From contig JASJAO010000010.1 in the NCBI GenBank assembly GCA_030066975.1, positions 26,719 through 90,718 of the forward strand: a stretch of 64,000 nt of DNA, read 5' to 3'. The position numbers were made by a program, and so were the translations under genes. This DNA comes from Henriciella sp. Lineage in GTDB: Bacteria; Pseudomonadota; Alphaproteobacteria; Caulobacterales; Hyphomonadaceae. Below, piece after piece: positions 45,221 to 56,532 of this stretch. Below the pieces are notes generated by a model that ran no database searches, was not told where the DNA came from, and was given only the letters and a program-made list of their open reading frames with translations. Every line of letters begins with the position of its first letter. Positions within the stretch are counted from its first letter, which is position 1.

Positions 45221-46422
45221 GAGGTTGATCCTTGCGCAGCAGGGCTGGACGGGGTCTCCAGCCGCGGAAATACCGCCAGGCTAACCATCGCGGCGACAAG
45301 AATAAAGCTCGTTGCGGCGGCGAGGACGGGCAGGCCCTCGTCGATCACGGGCGCAAGCAGGGCCGTGCCGCCAGCGGCGATGATCAACATGCCGAGGATG
45401 GTGAGCGAAGCGGCGCGGTCATCATCGCCGCCGGAGGACATCATGGCGCGCAGGAAACCGGGCGGGCCGCGAAAACCAAGGCCCATATTGACCGGAACAA
45501 AGAGGGGGGTGAGCCAGAGCGGGTCGAGATCTGGCACGCTAAGCGCTGTGATCAACAGAACGACCGAGCCGAGGCCGGCCATGCTGGTGCCGAACCAGAT
45601 GGTCGGTTCGGCGCCGAACCGGTCAACCATGCGTCCGGCTGTGTTGGAGGCGATAATGAAGGTCGAAATGCCGATCACCTGCATCATGATGAAGTCAGTC
45701 ATCGTGCCGCCCATGGAATTGACGATCACGGCGGGCGCGCCGAATACGAAGACCAGCAGGCCGCCGACAACGCAGGCCTGACTGATCGCATAGCGCAGAT
45801 AGACCGGGGAGATGAGCAGGCGCAGATAGCTGCCCGCCTGCGCCGTCTTAGCTGTCGGGGGCAGCAGATGTCGAAACGCGATGAGGGCGGCGGTAAGAGC
45901 AGCGGCGAGCACCGCTGTGAGGTTGAAGGACAGCGTCCAGCCGCCAATTGCGAGCAGGCCGATGCCCGCGACCGGCGCGAGCGCTGGGGTAAGCGACTCG
46001 ATGCTCGCGAGCGCGCCAATGGCCTTGGTGGCACCGCGCTCATCAAACAGCGCCTTGATGATGCCGGGGGCAAACACGGCAGGCGCGGCGGAGGACACGC
46101 CTTGAATGAAGCGCAGGCCGATAAGGCTCTCAATGGTGGGGGCGAGGCCCGCGAGGAAGGAGAGGACGGCAAATATGCCGAGCCCGGTGATCAGGCAATT
46201 GCGGCGACCAAACTTTGCACCGAGCGCGCCATAAAGGAGCAGGCCAAGGGCGGTGCCGCCGGTATAGGCGGCGAGCACCAGCTGCGCGCGGGCCTCGTCG
46301 CCGCCGAGCAGGTCCGGCAGGTCCGGGATAGCGGGCAGGACAAGATCAATGCCCGACAGGCCGAGCACCGTGCCGGCCACAAGCAGGGCGCAGACAGCGA
46401 TGGGGCGGGGATGATCGGTCAT
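45217..46422 (-). CDS. MFS drug-resistance transporter, Bcr/CflA type
   Basis: 401 residues with 12 membrane segments. Loop 2-3 motif LLYGALGAKFGRRNCLITGLGIF corresponds to MFS motif A, and RFIQGVSSAAPAVFAPGIIKALFDER is the motif C region of Bcr/CflA transporters. Likely a proton-driven exporter of small compounds. First gene of a likely operon with DUF1244 (ATGA overlap) and the phosphatase. Confidence 0.9.
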   Translation of the reverse strand: MTDHPRPIAVCALLVAGTVLGLSGIDLVLPAIPDLPDLLGGDEARAQLVLAAYTGGTALGLLLYGALGAKFGRRNCLITGLGIFAVLSFLAGLAPTIESLIGLRFIQGVSSAAPAVFAPGIIKALFDERGATKAIGALASIESLTPALAPVAGIGLLAIGGWTLSFNLTAVLAAALTAALIAFRHLLPPTAKTAQAGSYLRLLISPVYLRYAISQACVVGGLLVFVFGAPAVIVNSMGGTMTDFIMMQVIGISTFIIASNTAGRMVDRFGAEPTIWFGTSMAGLGSVVLLITALSVPDLDPLWLTPLFVPVNMGLGFRGPPGFLRAMMSSGGDDDRAASLTILGMLIIAAGGTALLAPVIDEGLPVLAAATSFILVAAMVSLAVFPRLETPSSPAAQGSTS

Positions 46423-46512
46423 GACGAATCGGCCTGATCTAGGGGTGAAGGGGATGCGGGCAGTACGTCATTTCCCCGGTTGGAGCAATCGAATTCTGTT
46501 CGTGTCTCCGGG

Positions 46513-46899
46513 CTATTTTGGCTCGATCAGGTCCCAGAGATTCCCCCAGGGGTCGGAGAAGACGACCACCGTACCGTAGGGCTCGTGGCGAGGGTCTTCC
46601 TTGAAGGTGACGCCAGCGGCTTTCATGGCGGTGTAGTCGCGCTGGAAGTCGTCGGTTTGCAGGAAGAACCCGACGCGCCCGCCGGTCTGGTTGCCGATGG
46701 CGGCCTTTTGCCTGGGCGTATGAGCCTTGGCGAGGAGGAGGGCGGTTTGAGCGCCCGGCGGCGCGACGCGGACCCAGCGTTTGGTCTCGCTGAGCGCGGT
46801 GTCCTCCAGCAGTTCAAAGCCGAGCTTGCCGACGTAGAAATCGATGCCGGCGTCATAGTCGGGGACGAGGAGAGTGATGTTGAGGAGGCACTGGGTCAT
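46513..46899 (-). CDS. VOC superfamily (glyoxalase-like) protein
   Basis: 128 residues: two beta-alpha-beta-beta-beta modules, with LLVPDYDAGIDFYVGKLGFELLED and the closing VVVFSDPWGNLWDLIEPK. The acidic metal ligand at the end (LWDLIE) is the usual VOC site. Could be a lyase, dioxygenase or antibiotic-binding protein. The ATG overlaps the stop of the DUF3806-like gene by four bases. Confidence 0.9.
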   Translation of the reverse strand: MTQCLLNITLLVPDYDAGIDFYVGKLGFELLEDTALSETKRWVRVAPPGAQTALLLAKAHTPRQKAAIGNQTGGRVGFFLQTDDFQRDYTAMKAAGVTFKEDPRHEPYGTVVVFSDPWGNLWDLIEPK

Positions 46900-47300
46900 C
46901 TCGGGCGATAGTCAGCGGAGGCGGCTTTGTTGTTCATTGTTTGGACGGTTCCATCTACCAGATCGCTAATGCTGAGTTTTTCATTCTGATTGAGACGTTT
47001 TTGGATCATGCTGATCGGTGCGCAGATCAACTCTGTATCTTTCACGGCAATGCAGGTCTCTTCGCCGTATTCGTCTTTGATTCTGGCCCACTCAAATTCT
47101 GATGCTTCGATGATCAGCTGTCCAAATGCTAAACCCGTAGCGATTGTGACATGATCAGGTCGCTCATTCATCCCGACCAAGCTGTCATATAATTCCTGCA
47201 CAGCATCAGTATCTATAGCTCGGTCGACGAGCCGACGCGCGAGATCGAGGGCATCACTTAGGGCTTCAAATTCATTTGGTGTGAGTTGGCGAATTTCCAT
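46896..47300 (-). CDS. DUF3806-like protein of low GC
   Basis: 134 residues from ATG 47300 (GGAGG about 11 bases upstream). The part GLAFGQLIIEASEFEWARIKDEYGEETCIAV, then ICAPISMIQKRLNQNE, follows the DUF3806 pattern; function unknown. A sampled 60-base stretch is 48% GC, against well over 60% in the VOC gene beside it, so it may have been acquired. It is nonetheless coupled to the VOC gene by a four-base overlap. Confidence 0.65.
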   Translation of the reverse strand: MEIRQLTPNEFEALSDALDLARRLVDRAIDTDAVQELYDSLVGMNERPDHVTIATGLAFGQLIIEASEFEWARIKDEYGEETCIAVKDTELICAPISMIQKRLNQNEKLSISDLVDGTVQTMNNKAASADYRPR

Positions 47301-47377
47301 GTCTAATCCACCTCCCAATCTGGTCCTGTTGGATTATCCCGCGCCTGCGATTGATCAAACAGAATGTCTGACCTGTC

Positions 47378-47403
47378 GTCCCGGACGCGATGCGACCCGG
47401 GAC
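47378..47403. repeat. Intergenic palindrome
   Basis: GTCCCGG (47378-47384) and CCGGGAC (47397-47403) are perfect complements; an inner CGC/GCG pair extends the fold. It lies in the 166-bp gap between metH and the DUF3806-like gene and resembles the dispersed GC-rich palindromes of alphaproteobacterial genomes. Confidence 0.5.
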
Positions 47404-47466
47404 CCAGTTCTCGCCGCCCTGGGTGCTGGCGCTTCGCTGCGCTGCAGCCGGGATGACATCGGGATA

Positions 47467-50091
<2,625 letters not shown>

Positions 50092-50102
50092 TTATGTGTT
50101 TT

Positions 50103-50456
50103 CTATTCGTCTAAAATTGTCTCGAAGCCGCCGAGGATCATGCGTTTGGTGTCGAAAATCGTGAACTCCTCCTGGCCCTCAAAGAAGGGGTCTTTGACGA
50201 GGGCTTCCATGCCTGTGTCGCGGACCTCTTTGGAAGGCCAGATGATCCAGGAGAACATGACATTCTCGTCGTCCTTGAGCTGCACAGCGCGCGGGAAAGA
50301 GGTCTGTTCGCCGACAGGCGTATCGACGCCCCAGTTTTCAACCAGGCGCAAGGCACCATACTTCTTGAAGATGGGCACACATTCGCGAGCGTGTTCCAAG
50401 TAGCGATCAAAGTTCTGTTTCGGCACCGCGATGACGAAGCCGTCAACATAAGTCAT
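50103..50456 (-). CDS. DUF1428 family protein, copy A
   Basis: 117 residues. Opening MTYVDGFVIAVPKQNFDRYLEHA and the ending KRMILGGFETILDE are the DUF1428 signature, a dimeric alpha/beta-barrel-like fold of unknown function. A tandem paralogue lies immediately upstream (50485-50835). Both are inserted between the two metH halves, with only 11 bases to the metH C-half start. Confidence 0.92.
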   Translation of the reverse strand: MTYVDGFVIAVPKQNFDRYLEHARECVPIFKKYGALRLVENWGVDTPVGEQTSFPRAVQLKDDENVMFSWIIWPSKEVRDTGMEALVKDPFFEGQEEFTIFDTKRMILGGFETILDE

Positions 50457-50484
50457 GTGTTGCCCTCCTCAGGTTGAGCACCTG

Positions 50485-50835
50485 CTACTCGTTTAAAATC
50501 GTCTCAAACTCGCCCAAAATCATACGCTTCCCGTCGAACGGCATTTCGGCTCCGCCGCTGAAAATCGGGTCCTCCATCAGCTGCTCATAGCCTTTGTCAC
50601 GCACGTCTTTCGAGGGCCAGATATTGATCGCCATAACCACGGTTTCGCCCTCTTTCAGGGCGACCGCTTTTGGAAAGGACGTGACTTCTCCTTCAGGAAT
50701 TTCGGCGCCCCAGAATTCCATGACCTTTAGCGCACCATATTTCTTGAAGGCTTCTGACATGGATTTTGCGAGGGCGATATATTCGCCCTTTCTGGCGATG
50801 GGGACCGGGAGAACAAAGCCGTCTATATAGGTCAT
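50485..50835 (-). CDS. DUF1428 family protein, copy B
   Basis: 116 residues, clearly paralogous to copy A: same start (MTYIDGFVLPVP), same FKKYGAL, IWPSK(D/E)VRD and KRMILGEFETILNE blocks, roughly half the residues identical. It begins one base after the stop of the pyridoxamine-oxidase-like gene. No function is established for the family. Confidence 0.92.
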   Translation of the reverse strand: MTYIDGFVLPVPIARKGEYIALAKSMSEAFKKYGALKVMEFWGAEIPEGEVTSFPKAVALKEGETVVMAINIWPSKDVRDKGYEQLMEDPIFSGGAEMPFDGKRMILGEFETILNE

Positions 50836-50836
50836 T

Positions 50837-51391
50837 TTAGTGGCTCCTTATACCTGATAGCCCGTCAATGCTTGTGGCGTTTTTGGTGCGGTATTTCTCA
50901 GCCCATTGATCTGCGGTGACGTTTGGATTGTCGGCATAGCGTTTGAGCTGGTCGCGCTCGCCCTTGAAGTCATAGAAAGGCACGCCCCAGCCGCAGCTGT
51001 CCTGAATGCGGGTCAGCTTGATCGTGAAGATGGCGCGGGCTTTGTCAAAGTCCGGAAACTTGGCGAGAAGATCGGCAAAGCCCGGCTCGTCCCACTGCGT
51101 GGCTTTGCCTGTCCCGTAGAGACGCAGAATGACCGGCGCGCCTTCGAATGCGCAGAACATGATCGTGATACGGCCGTTTTCGTCTGTGTGCGCCTGGGTT
51201 TCGATGCCGGAGCCGCCTGTATCGAGATATGCGACGGTCAGCGGGTCGAGCACTTTAAACGCGTCATAGCCTTTCGGGCTGAGATTGACGTGACCCTCGG
51301 CGCTGAGCGGGGCGGTGGCGACAAAGAACAGTTTCTGCGCTTCAATGAAGGCGGTCAGCTTGTCGTCGAGTTGGTCGTAAGTCTTACCCAT
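50837..51391 (-). CDS. Pyridoxamine 5'-phosphate oxidase-like FMN-binding protein
   Basis: 184 residues. The split-barrel flavin fold is indicated by FIEAQKLFFVATAPLSAEGHVNLSPKG, LTVAYLDTGGSG and GRITIMFCAFEGAPVILRLYG, followed by SCGWGVPFYDF. This branch (PNPOx-like, often fused or next to redox genes) probably reduces or binds a small ligand; substrate unknown. It overlaps the gamma-glutamylcyclotransferase-like gene by eight bases within the methionine operon. Confidence 0.88.
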   Translation of the reverse strand: MGKTYDQLDDKLTAFIEAQKLFFVATAPLSAEGHVNLSPKGYDAFKVLDPLTVAYLDTGGSGIETQAHTDENGRITIMFCAFEGAPVILRLYGTGKATQWDEPGFADLLAKFPDFDKARAIFTIKLTRIQDSCGWGVPFYDFKGERDQLKRYADNPNVTADQWAEKYRTKNATSIDGLSGIRSH

Positions 51392-51821
51392 GTTTGCGTG
51401 CCCTCCCGGCGTCTAGTGGCCAATTACCGTCTTGGCGCTCTGTAAATCCGTCAACGGGTTGGTTGTACCAGTAAATCCACGCTTTTTCGCCGGTTTCTTT
51501 TCCGGCGTCGTCGAGCAGGGGAACTTTGACCCGTCGATAGAGCGAATTTTCCGGGTCGCCGGGGATGACATCTTCGAACTGGTCGAGGGCCAGTGCCAGG
51601 CGTTCATGATCGAGGCGGTATGCAACCCCGTGGCAGAGCGTGTCGCCGTCCACGACACCGGGAAAACCGCCGAGGTCGTACATCGTGCCTTTGAAGCGGC
51701 AGGGGCCGAGGAATTCGCCTGCGGCGTCCCGGTCAATATGCGCGGGCATGCCGCTCGCGCCTTGCTTGAGCAGACCGTAAAAAACGAACAGATCGCCGGA
51801 GGAGACGGGGCCGTCGCGCAA
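51384..51821 (-). CDS. Gamma-glutamylcyclotransferase-like protein
   Basis: 145 residues starting at TTG 51821, two bases after the metH N-half stop; no ATG or GTG fits. The substrate loop is FVFYGLLKQG (the usual form is YGTLRxG) and the catalytic Glu is in ALDQFEDVIPG, with SLYRRVKVPL next. The family converts gamma-glutamyl groups to 5-oxoproline or acts on gamma-glutamylamines. Its position in a methionine/homocysteine operon suggests a link to thiol turnover, but that is inference. Confidence 0.82.
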   Translation of the reverse strand: MRDGPVSSGDLFVFYGLLKQGASGMPAHIDRDAAGEFLGPCRFKGTMYDLGGFPGVVDGDTLCHGVAYRLDHERLALALDQFEDVIPGDPENSLYRRVKVPLLDDAGKETGEKAWIYWYNQPVDGFTERQDGNWPLDAGRARKHG

Positions 51822-51823
51822 AA

Positions 51824-52896
<1,073 letters not shown>

Positions 52897-52900
<4 letters not shown>

Positions 52901-53808
52901 GCGACTTGTGCCTTTGGTTTGAGGCCGAGCATGCGGCAGGTGGAGAGGGCGAGGCCGGCTTTGTTGAGGGTGTAGAAGTGGAAATCCTCGACGCCCTGGT
53001 CCGCCAGCTTGTGACAGAGCTCGACTGCGACATTGGCGGTGATAAGATCGCGGGTTTCAGGGTCGTCTTCTGTGCCGTCATAAAGCTCATGCAGCCAGCC
53101 GGGAATGCTTGCCTCAACGACTTTTGCCATCCGGCAGAGGCCTTTGAAGTTTGGCTGTAGCATGATGCCGGGGACGATGGGCATTGTGACGCCACCCGAG
53201 CGGGCGCGCTCGAGAAAAGAGAGATAGACGTCTGGCTCAAAGAAGAATTGCGTAATCGCGCGATCTGCGCCCGCATCCTGTTTGGCTTTCAGGAAGGCGA
53301 TGTCCTGATCCCAGCCGCGGCTGTCGGGATGTTTTTCCGGGTAGCACGAGACGCTGATCTCAAACCTGGCGCCCGGGGCGATATCATAATCACGGATGCC
53401 CTGTACGAGGTCTACACTGTCGCGAAAGCCGCCTGGATGCTGTTCGAATTTTTCCCCCATACCTGCAGGCGGATCCCCGCGCAGGGCCACAAGATGGCGT
53501 ACACCCGCGTTCCAGAATTCGGTCGCGACTTGCAGGACTTCTTCTTTCGTCGCTGAGACGCAGGTCAGGTGGGCCGCCGCCGAGAGGGGGGTGTCCTGTG
53601 CGATCTTGGCGACGGTGGCCTGTGTCCGGTCTCGGGTCGAGCCGCCCGCTCCGTAAGTGACGGACACGAAGTTTGGTGCCATTGGGGTCAGCCGGGCGAC
53701 GCTTTCCCAGAGTTTGGCTTCCATCTTGTCGGATTTCGGCGGGAAGAACTCGAACGAGACGTTTGGCGCGGATTGGCGCTGACGGCTGGCGACGGATAGG
53801 GCGCTCAT
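52897..53808 (-). CDS. metF: 5,10-methylenetetrahydrofolate reductase
   Basis: 303 residues. (beta/alpha)8 flavoprotein: NVSFEFFPPKSDKMEAKLW with the catalytic Glu, FVSVTYGAGGSTRDRT, LVALRGDPPAG, and ITQFFFEPDVYLSFLERA. Makes the methyl-tetrahydrofolate used by MetH. Four-base overlaps with the ArsR-methyltransferase gene upstream and metH N-half downstream show tight coupling. Confidence 0.96.
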
Positions 53809-54782
53809 GCGGCGACCTCCTGTTTCTGTTTCGGACGCGCAGCGCTCCAGATCAGGACGCTGAGGCCCTGGTCCAGAGAGTCTGGCGGATCAAATCGGCG
53901 CGGCGGGGCGAGCGACAGGTTTGCTGCGTCGGCCCACTCCTGCATGTCTTCCAGGCGAAGTCCAAGCCGGCGATGACCATGCTGTTCTTGCAGGAAAGCG
54001 AGATCATGCGGTGCGAAATCAACAATCAGTAATTGTCCACCCGGGCGCAGGATACGGGCGGCCTCTGCGATCACAGCCGCCGGATCTTCGATATAGTGGA
54101 GAACCTGATGAATGATCACCAGTTCGGCGCTATCCGTTTCAAACGGAGTGGCCGCCACATCGCCCTGGCGTACGCGCGCATTGGTGACCCCGGCCTTGGC
54201 GAGATTGGCGCGGGCCACTGTTAGCATCTGATGCGACAGGTCGAGCCCTTCGGCTTCAGCGGCGCGCGGCGCAAACAGGGCCAGCATACGACCCGTTCCT
54301 GTCCCAAGATCGACGACGCGGTGCAGCGGACCGGGTTGGGCGACTTCAAGCAAGGCCTTCTCAATCGCTTCGTTCGGGAAGTGCAGCGCGCGGATCCGAT
54401 CCCAATCGTCAGCAACGGCTTCGAAATAGGCGTTGGCGGTGGATAGACGCTGTTGTCGAATATCGTTGAGGGCGGTGCGATCTGCCGCAAAAGCAGCCTT
54501 GCCCAGATCAATTTCGGCAAACAGCGTGTCCAGCAAGCGGCGCGGCCAGCCTTTACTGGTCGCGCGATAATAGACCCAGGAGCCTTCGGGCAGGCGCTCC
54601 ACCAGCCCGGCCGTGGTCAGGGTCTTGAGGTGGTGGGACAGACGCGGCTGGCTCTGCTTCAGGATCTGGACCAATTCGCCGACGGCGAGATCGCCTTGCC
54701 GCAAGAGCGCAAGCAACCGCAGCCGGGTCGGTTCACCGGCTGCTTTCAATGCGTCCACAAGCGTCTCAGGATCGATCTTCAT
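53805..54782 (-). CDS. ArsR-type regulator fused to a SAM-dependent methyltransferase
   Basis: 325 residues from ATG 54782. Winged helix at residues about 5-85 (AGEPTRLRLLALLRQGDLAVGELVQILKQSQPRLSHHLKTL), with no metal-binding Cys cluster, then a class I methyltransferase domain (VVDLGTGTGRMLALFAP, ILRPGGQLLIVDFAPHD). Heads the metF-metH operon and is likely its repressor, with the methyltransferase-like domain sensing SAM or S-adenosylhomocysteine, as proposed for SahR-type regulators (inference). A perfect palindrome lies four bases before the start, and there is no ribosome site. Confidence 0.9.
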   Translation of the reverse strand: MKIDPETLVDALKAAGEPTRLRLLALLRQGDLAVGELVQILKQSQPRLSHHLKTLTTAGLVERLPEGSWVYYRATSKGWPRRLLDTLFAEIDLGKAAFAADRTALNDIRQQRLSTANAYFEAVADDWDRIRALHFPNEAIEKALLEVAQPGPLHRVVDLGTGTGRMLALFAPRAAEAEGLDLSHQMLTVARANLAKAGVTNARVRQGDVAATPFETDSAELVIIHQVLHYIEDPAAVIAEAARILRPGGQLLIVDFAPHDLAFLQEQHGHRRLGLRLEDMQEWADAANLSLAPPRRFDPPDSLDQGLSVLIWSAARPKQKQEVAA

Positions 54783-54785
54783 GAA

Positions 54786-54811
54786 ATCATATAAACGATC
54801 ATTTATATGAT
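54786..54811 (-). promoter_or_regulatory. Palindromic operator at the start of the methionine operon
   Basis: ATCATATAAA (54786-54795), six-base centre, TTTATATGAT (54802-54811): perfect complementary arms. On the coding (minus) strand it ends three bases before the ATG, and the upstream arm supplies a TATAAA that could be the -10. The message would then have almost no leader. Proposed binding site for the ArsR-type product. Confidence 0.7.
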
Positions 54812-55004
54812 TTGCAAGGCGCATTCATGGAAAATCCAGGGTCAATCTGCCCGTCAGATATGTGGTGAGGTGGTCATAATTGGCGTTTACCATGTGATCA
54901 GATGGTCACACATCCCTATTATAACTGTTGTTCACAATAGGTTGAGTTGAAATGTGAGCGCCCCGAATACATATCCGGCATCGATAAAGGATGGACGAAA
55001 ACTC
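54812..55004. promoter_or_regulatory. Divergent region between the methionine operon and mlaA
   Basis: No gene apart from a possible longer mlaA start (GTG 54954). Contains TGTGA-N8-TCACA at 54893-54910, similar to a CRP-family half-site pair but with eight rather than six centre bases. AT-rich sequence near 54914-54940 is where the mlaA promoter would lie. Confidence 0.3.
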
Positions 55005-55766
55005 ATGCGAATGGCTTTCGCAGCTCTGGGGGCTGCTCTGACGATCACAGGCTGCGCCTCAACCACAGCTGCTGAAGGGGACACAGTGTACGACCCGTTT
55101 GAAGGGTTTAATCGCAGTGTTTATGGCTTCAATGAGAACGTAGACAAGGCCGTGCTGCGCCCGGTTGCGATGGGTTATCGGTCTGTTACCAATGAGCCTG
55201 TGCGCAACGGCGTGTCCAATTTTCTGACTAATCTCAACCAGCCGGTGGTGTTCTCGAACGCAGTATTGCAGGGCAAACCGTATATGGCGCTGGACACACT
55301 GGGCCGGTTTCTGGTCAACACCACGTTCGGGATTGGTGGCATATTTGATCCTGCCACGGCGGCGGGTGTACCTGAACATCGCGAGGATTTCGGGCAGACA
55401 CTCGGCACCTGGGGTGTCGGTGAGGGGGCCTATCTGATGCTGCCACTCCTTGGGCCAAGCAATGTGAGAGATCTCGCTGGCACGGGTGTTGACGCGGCGC
55501 TCGATCCCCTGAACTGGGCGACATTTGAAGGCGATACGGAGTTTCGGATTGGTACCGGCGCAACAGGCGCGGTCGCGGCGCGGGAACGGTTGGATGACCA
55601 GATCACGCAGCTGCGTGAGCAACCCGAACCCTACACTTTCCTGCGCCGAAACTATTCGCAAACCCGACAGGCGGCGATCCGGGATGGTAAAGAAGTTGAA
55701 GACCCGTTCGCAAATTTGCCTGATTTTGAGGATTATGATTTCGGCGATGAGTTGCAAGAAGAGTGA
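55005..55766 (+). CDS. mlaA: MlaA (VacJ) family outer-membrane lipoprotein
   Basis: 253 residues from ATG 55005, which gives a compact lipoprotein signal (MRMAFAALGAALTITGC); GTG 54954 is an alternative. Conserved blocks: DPFEGFNRSVYGFNENVDKAVLRPVAMGY, NFLTNLNQPVVFSNAVLQGK, GRFLVNTTFGIGGIFD, EDFGQTLGTWGVGEGAYLMLPLLGPS. Removes phospholipid from the outer leaflet and passes it to MlaC. Adjacent to mlaC; the MlaFEDB transporter genes are not in the window. Confidence 0.95.
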   Translation: MRMAFAALGAALTITGCASTTAAEGDTVYDPFEGFNRSVYGFNENVDKAVLRPVAMGYRSVTNEPVRNGVSNFLTNLNQPVVFSNAVLQGKPYMALDTLGRFLVNTTFGIGGIFDPATAAGVPEHREDFGQTLGTWGVGEGAYLMLPLLGPSNVRDLAGTGVDAALDPLNWATFEGDTEFRIGTGATGAVAARERLDDQITQLREQPEPYTFLRRNYSQTRQAAIRDGKEVEDPFANLPDFEDYDFGDELQEE

Positions 55767-55777
55767 AAACAGGACGT

Positions 55778-56404
55778 ATGATCATGTTTCGTAGTTTACT
55801 AATCTCAGCGGTGGTGGCCGCGATGGCGGTTCCGGCGGCACTGGCCGACACCAAAACGGAAGAATATGTGCGTGCGAACGCCAATGACGTCTTGGACGCG
55901 CTGAACAGTCCGGAGCTGGATGCCGAGGGCCGACGCGCGGCGTTCCAGACCTATATGGATCAGTTCGCAAATATCGACACTGTGTCGAAATTCGTCATCG
56001 GCAAATATGCCAAACGCTTTTCGCCGGAAGACCTGGAGCGGTATCAGGCCGCGTTCCGGGTCTATGCGCTGGCCGTGTATGAGTTCTATTTTAACGAGTT
56101 CAAGGGCCGCGAAGTGGCGGTGACCGGATCGCAGGATCGAACTGCACGGGATTCAATCGTTGATACGCGGATCACCAGCGAGAATGGTCGCGAAATGGAC
56201 GTGCGCTGGCGCGTGCTCAACCGCGGTGACCGGTATCAGGTCGTCGACGTCGCTCTGGAAGATGAGGGCAATCTGATCTGGCTGGCGATCGAGCAGCGTG
56301 CTCAGTTCCTCGCCATTCTGGACCAGTCGAACGGCTCGGCGGACACCTTGATCAACAAGATCGAGGATATGACCGCCGATATTGTGGCTCAGCGTGAGGA
56401 ATAG
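55778..56404 (+). CDS. mlaC: MlaC/Ttg2D periplasmic phospholipid carrier
   Basis: About 208 residues; start at ATG 55778 or 55784 (AGGA upstream), with a GTG at 55763 that would overlap mlaA. Signal peptide MFRSLLISAVVAAMAVPAALA. Conserved family parts: DQFANIDTVSKFVIGKYAKRFSPEDLERYQAAF, then VDVALEDEGNLIWLAIEQRAQFLAIL. Carries phospholipid between MlaA and the inner-membrane complex. Followed by a strong terminator. Confidence 0.93.
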   Translation: MIMFRSLLISAVVAAMAVPAALADTKTEEYVRANANDVLDALNSPELDAEGRRAAFQTYMDQFANIDTVSKFVIGKYAKRFSPEDLERYQAAFRVYALAVYEFYFNEFKGREVAVTGSQDRTARDSIVDTRITSENGREMDVRWRVLNRGDRYQVVDVALEDEGNLIWLAIEQRAQFLAILDQSNGSADTLINKIEDMTADIVAQREE

Positions 56405-56427
56405 GTGAGCCTTTCCTTTTGAATTTC

Positions 56428-56451
56428 GGGGCCCTGCGGGGCCCCTTTTTT
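56428..56451 (+). terminator. mlaC terminator
   Basis: GGGGCCC, loop TGCG, GGGCCCC, then six T, 24 bases after the mlaC stop. A textbook intrinsic terminator. Confidence 0.93.
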
Positions 56452-56532
56452 GTGGCCGGGACAGATTTTTCCGGCGCGCCCCTCGCCAAGCAACACCGCC
56501 CACGTATCTACTGACTGTGAAACGCAGACCTC

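Noticed and set aside
45232..46437. 401-codon open frame opposite the MFS transporter
   Set aside because: The translation is low-complexity Arg/Gly/Ala/Asp typical of a shadow frame; the minus strand encodes a clear 12-segment transporter.
54893..54910. CRP site upstream of mlaA
   Set aside because: The half-sites TGTGA/TCACA are right but the centre is eight bases instead of six; kept only as a remark.
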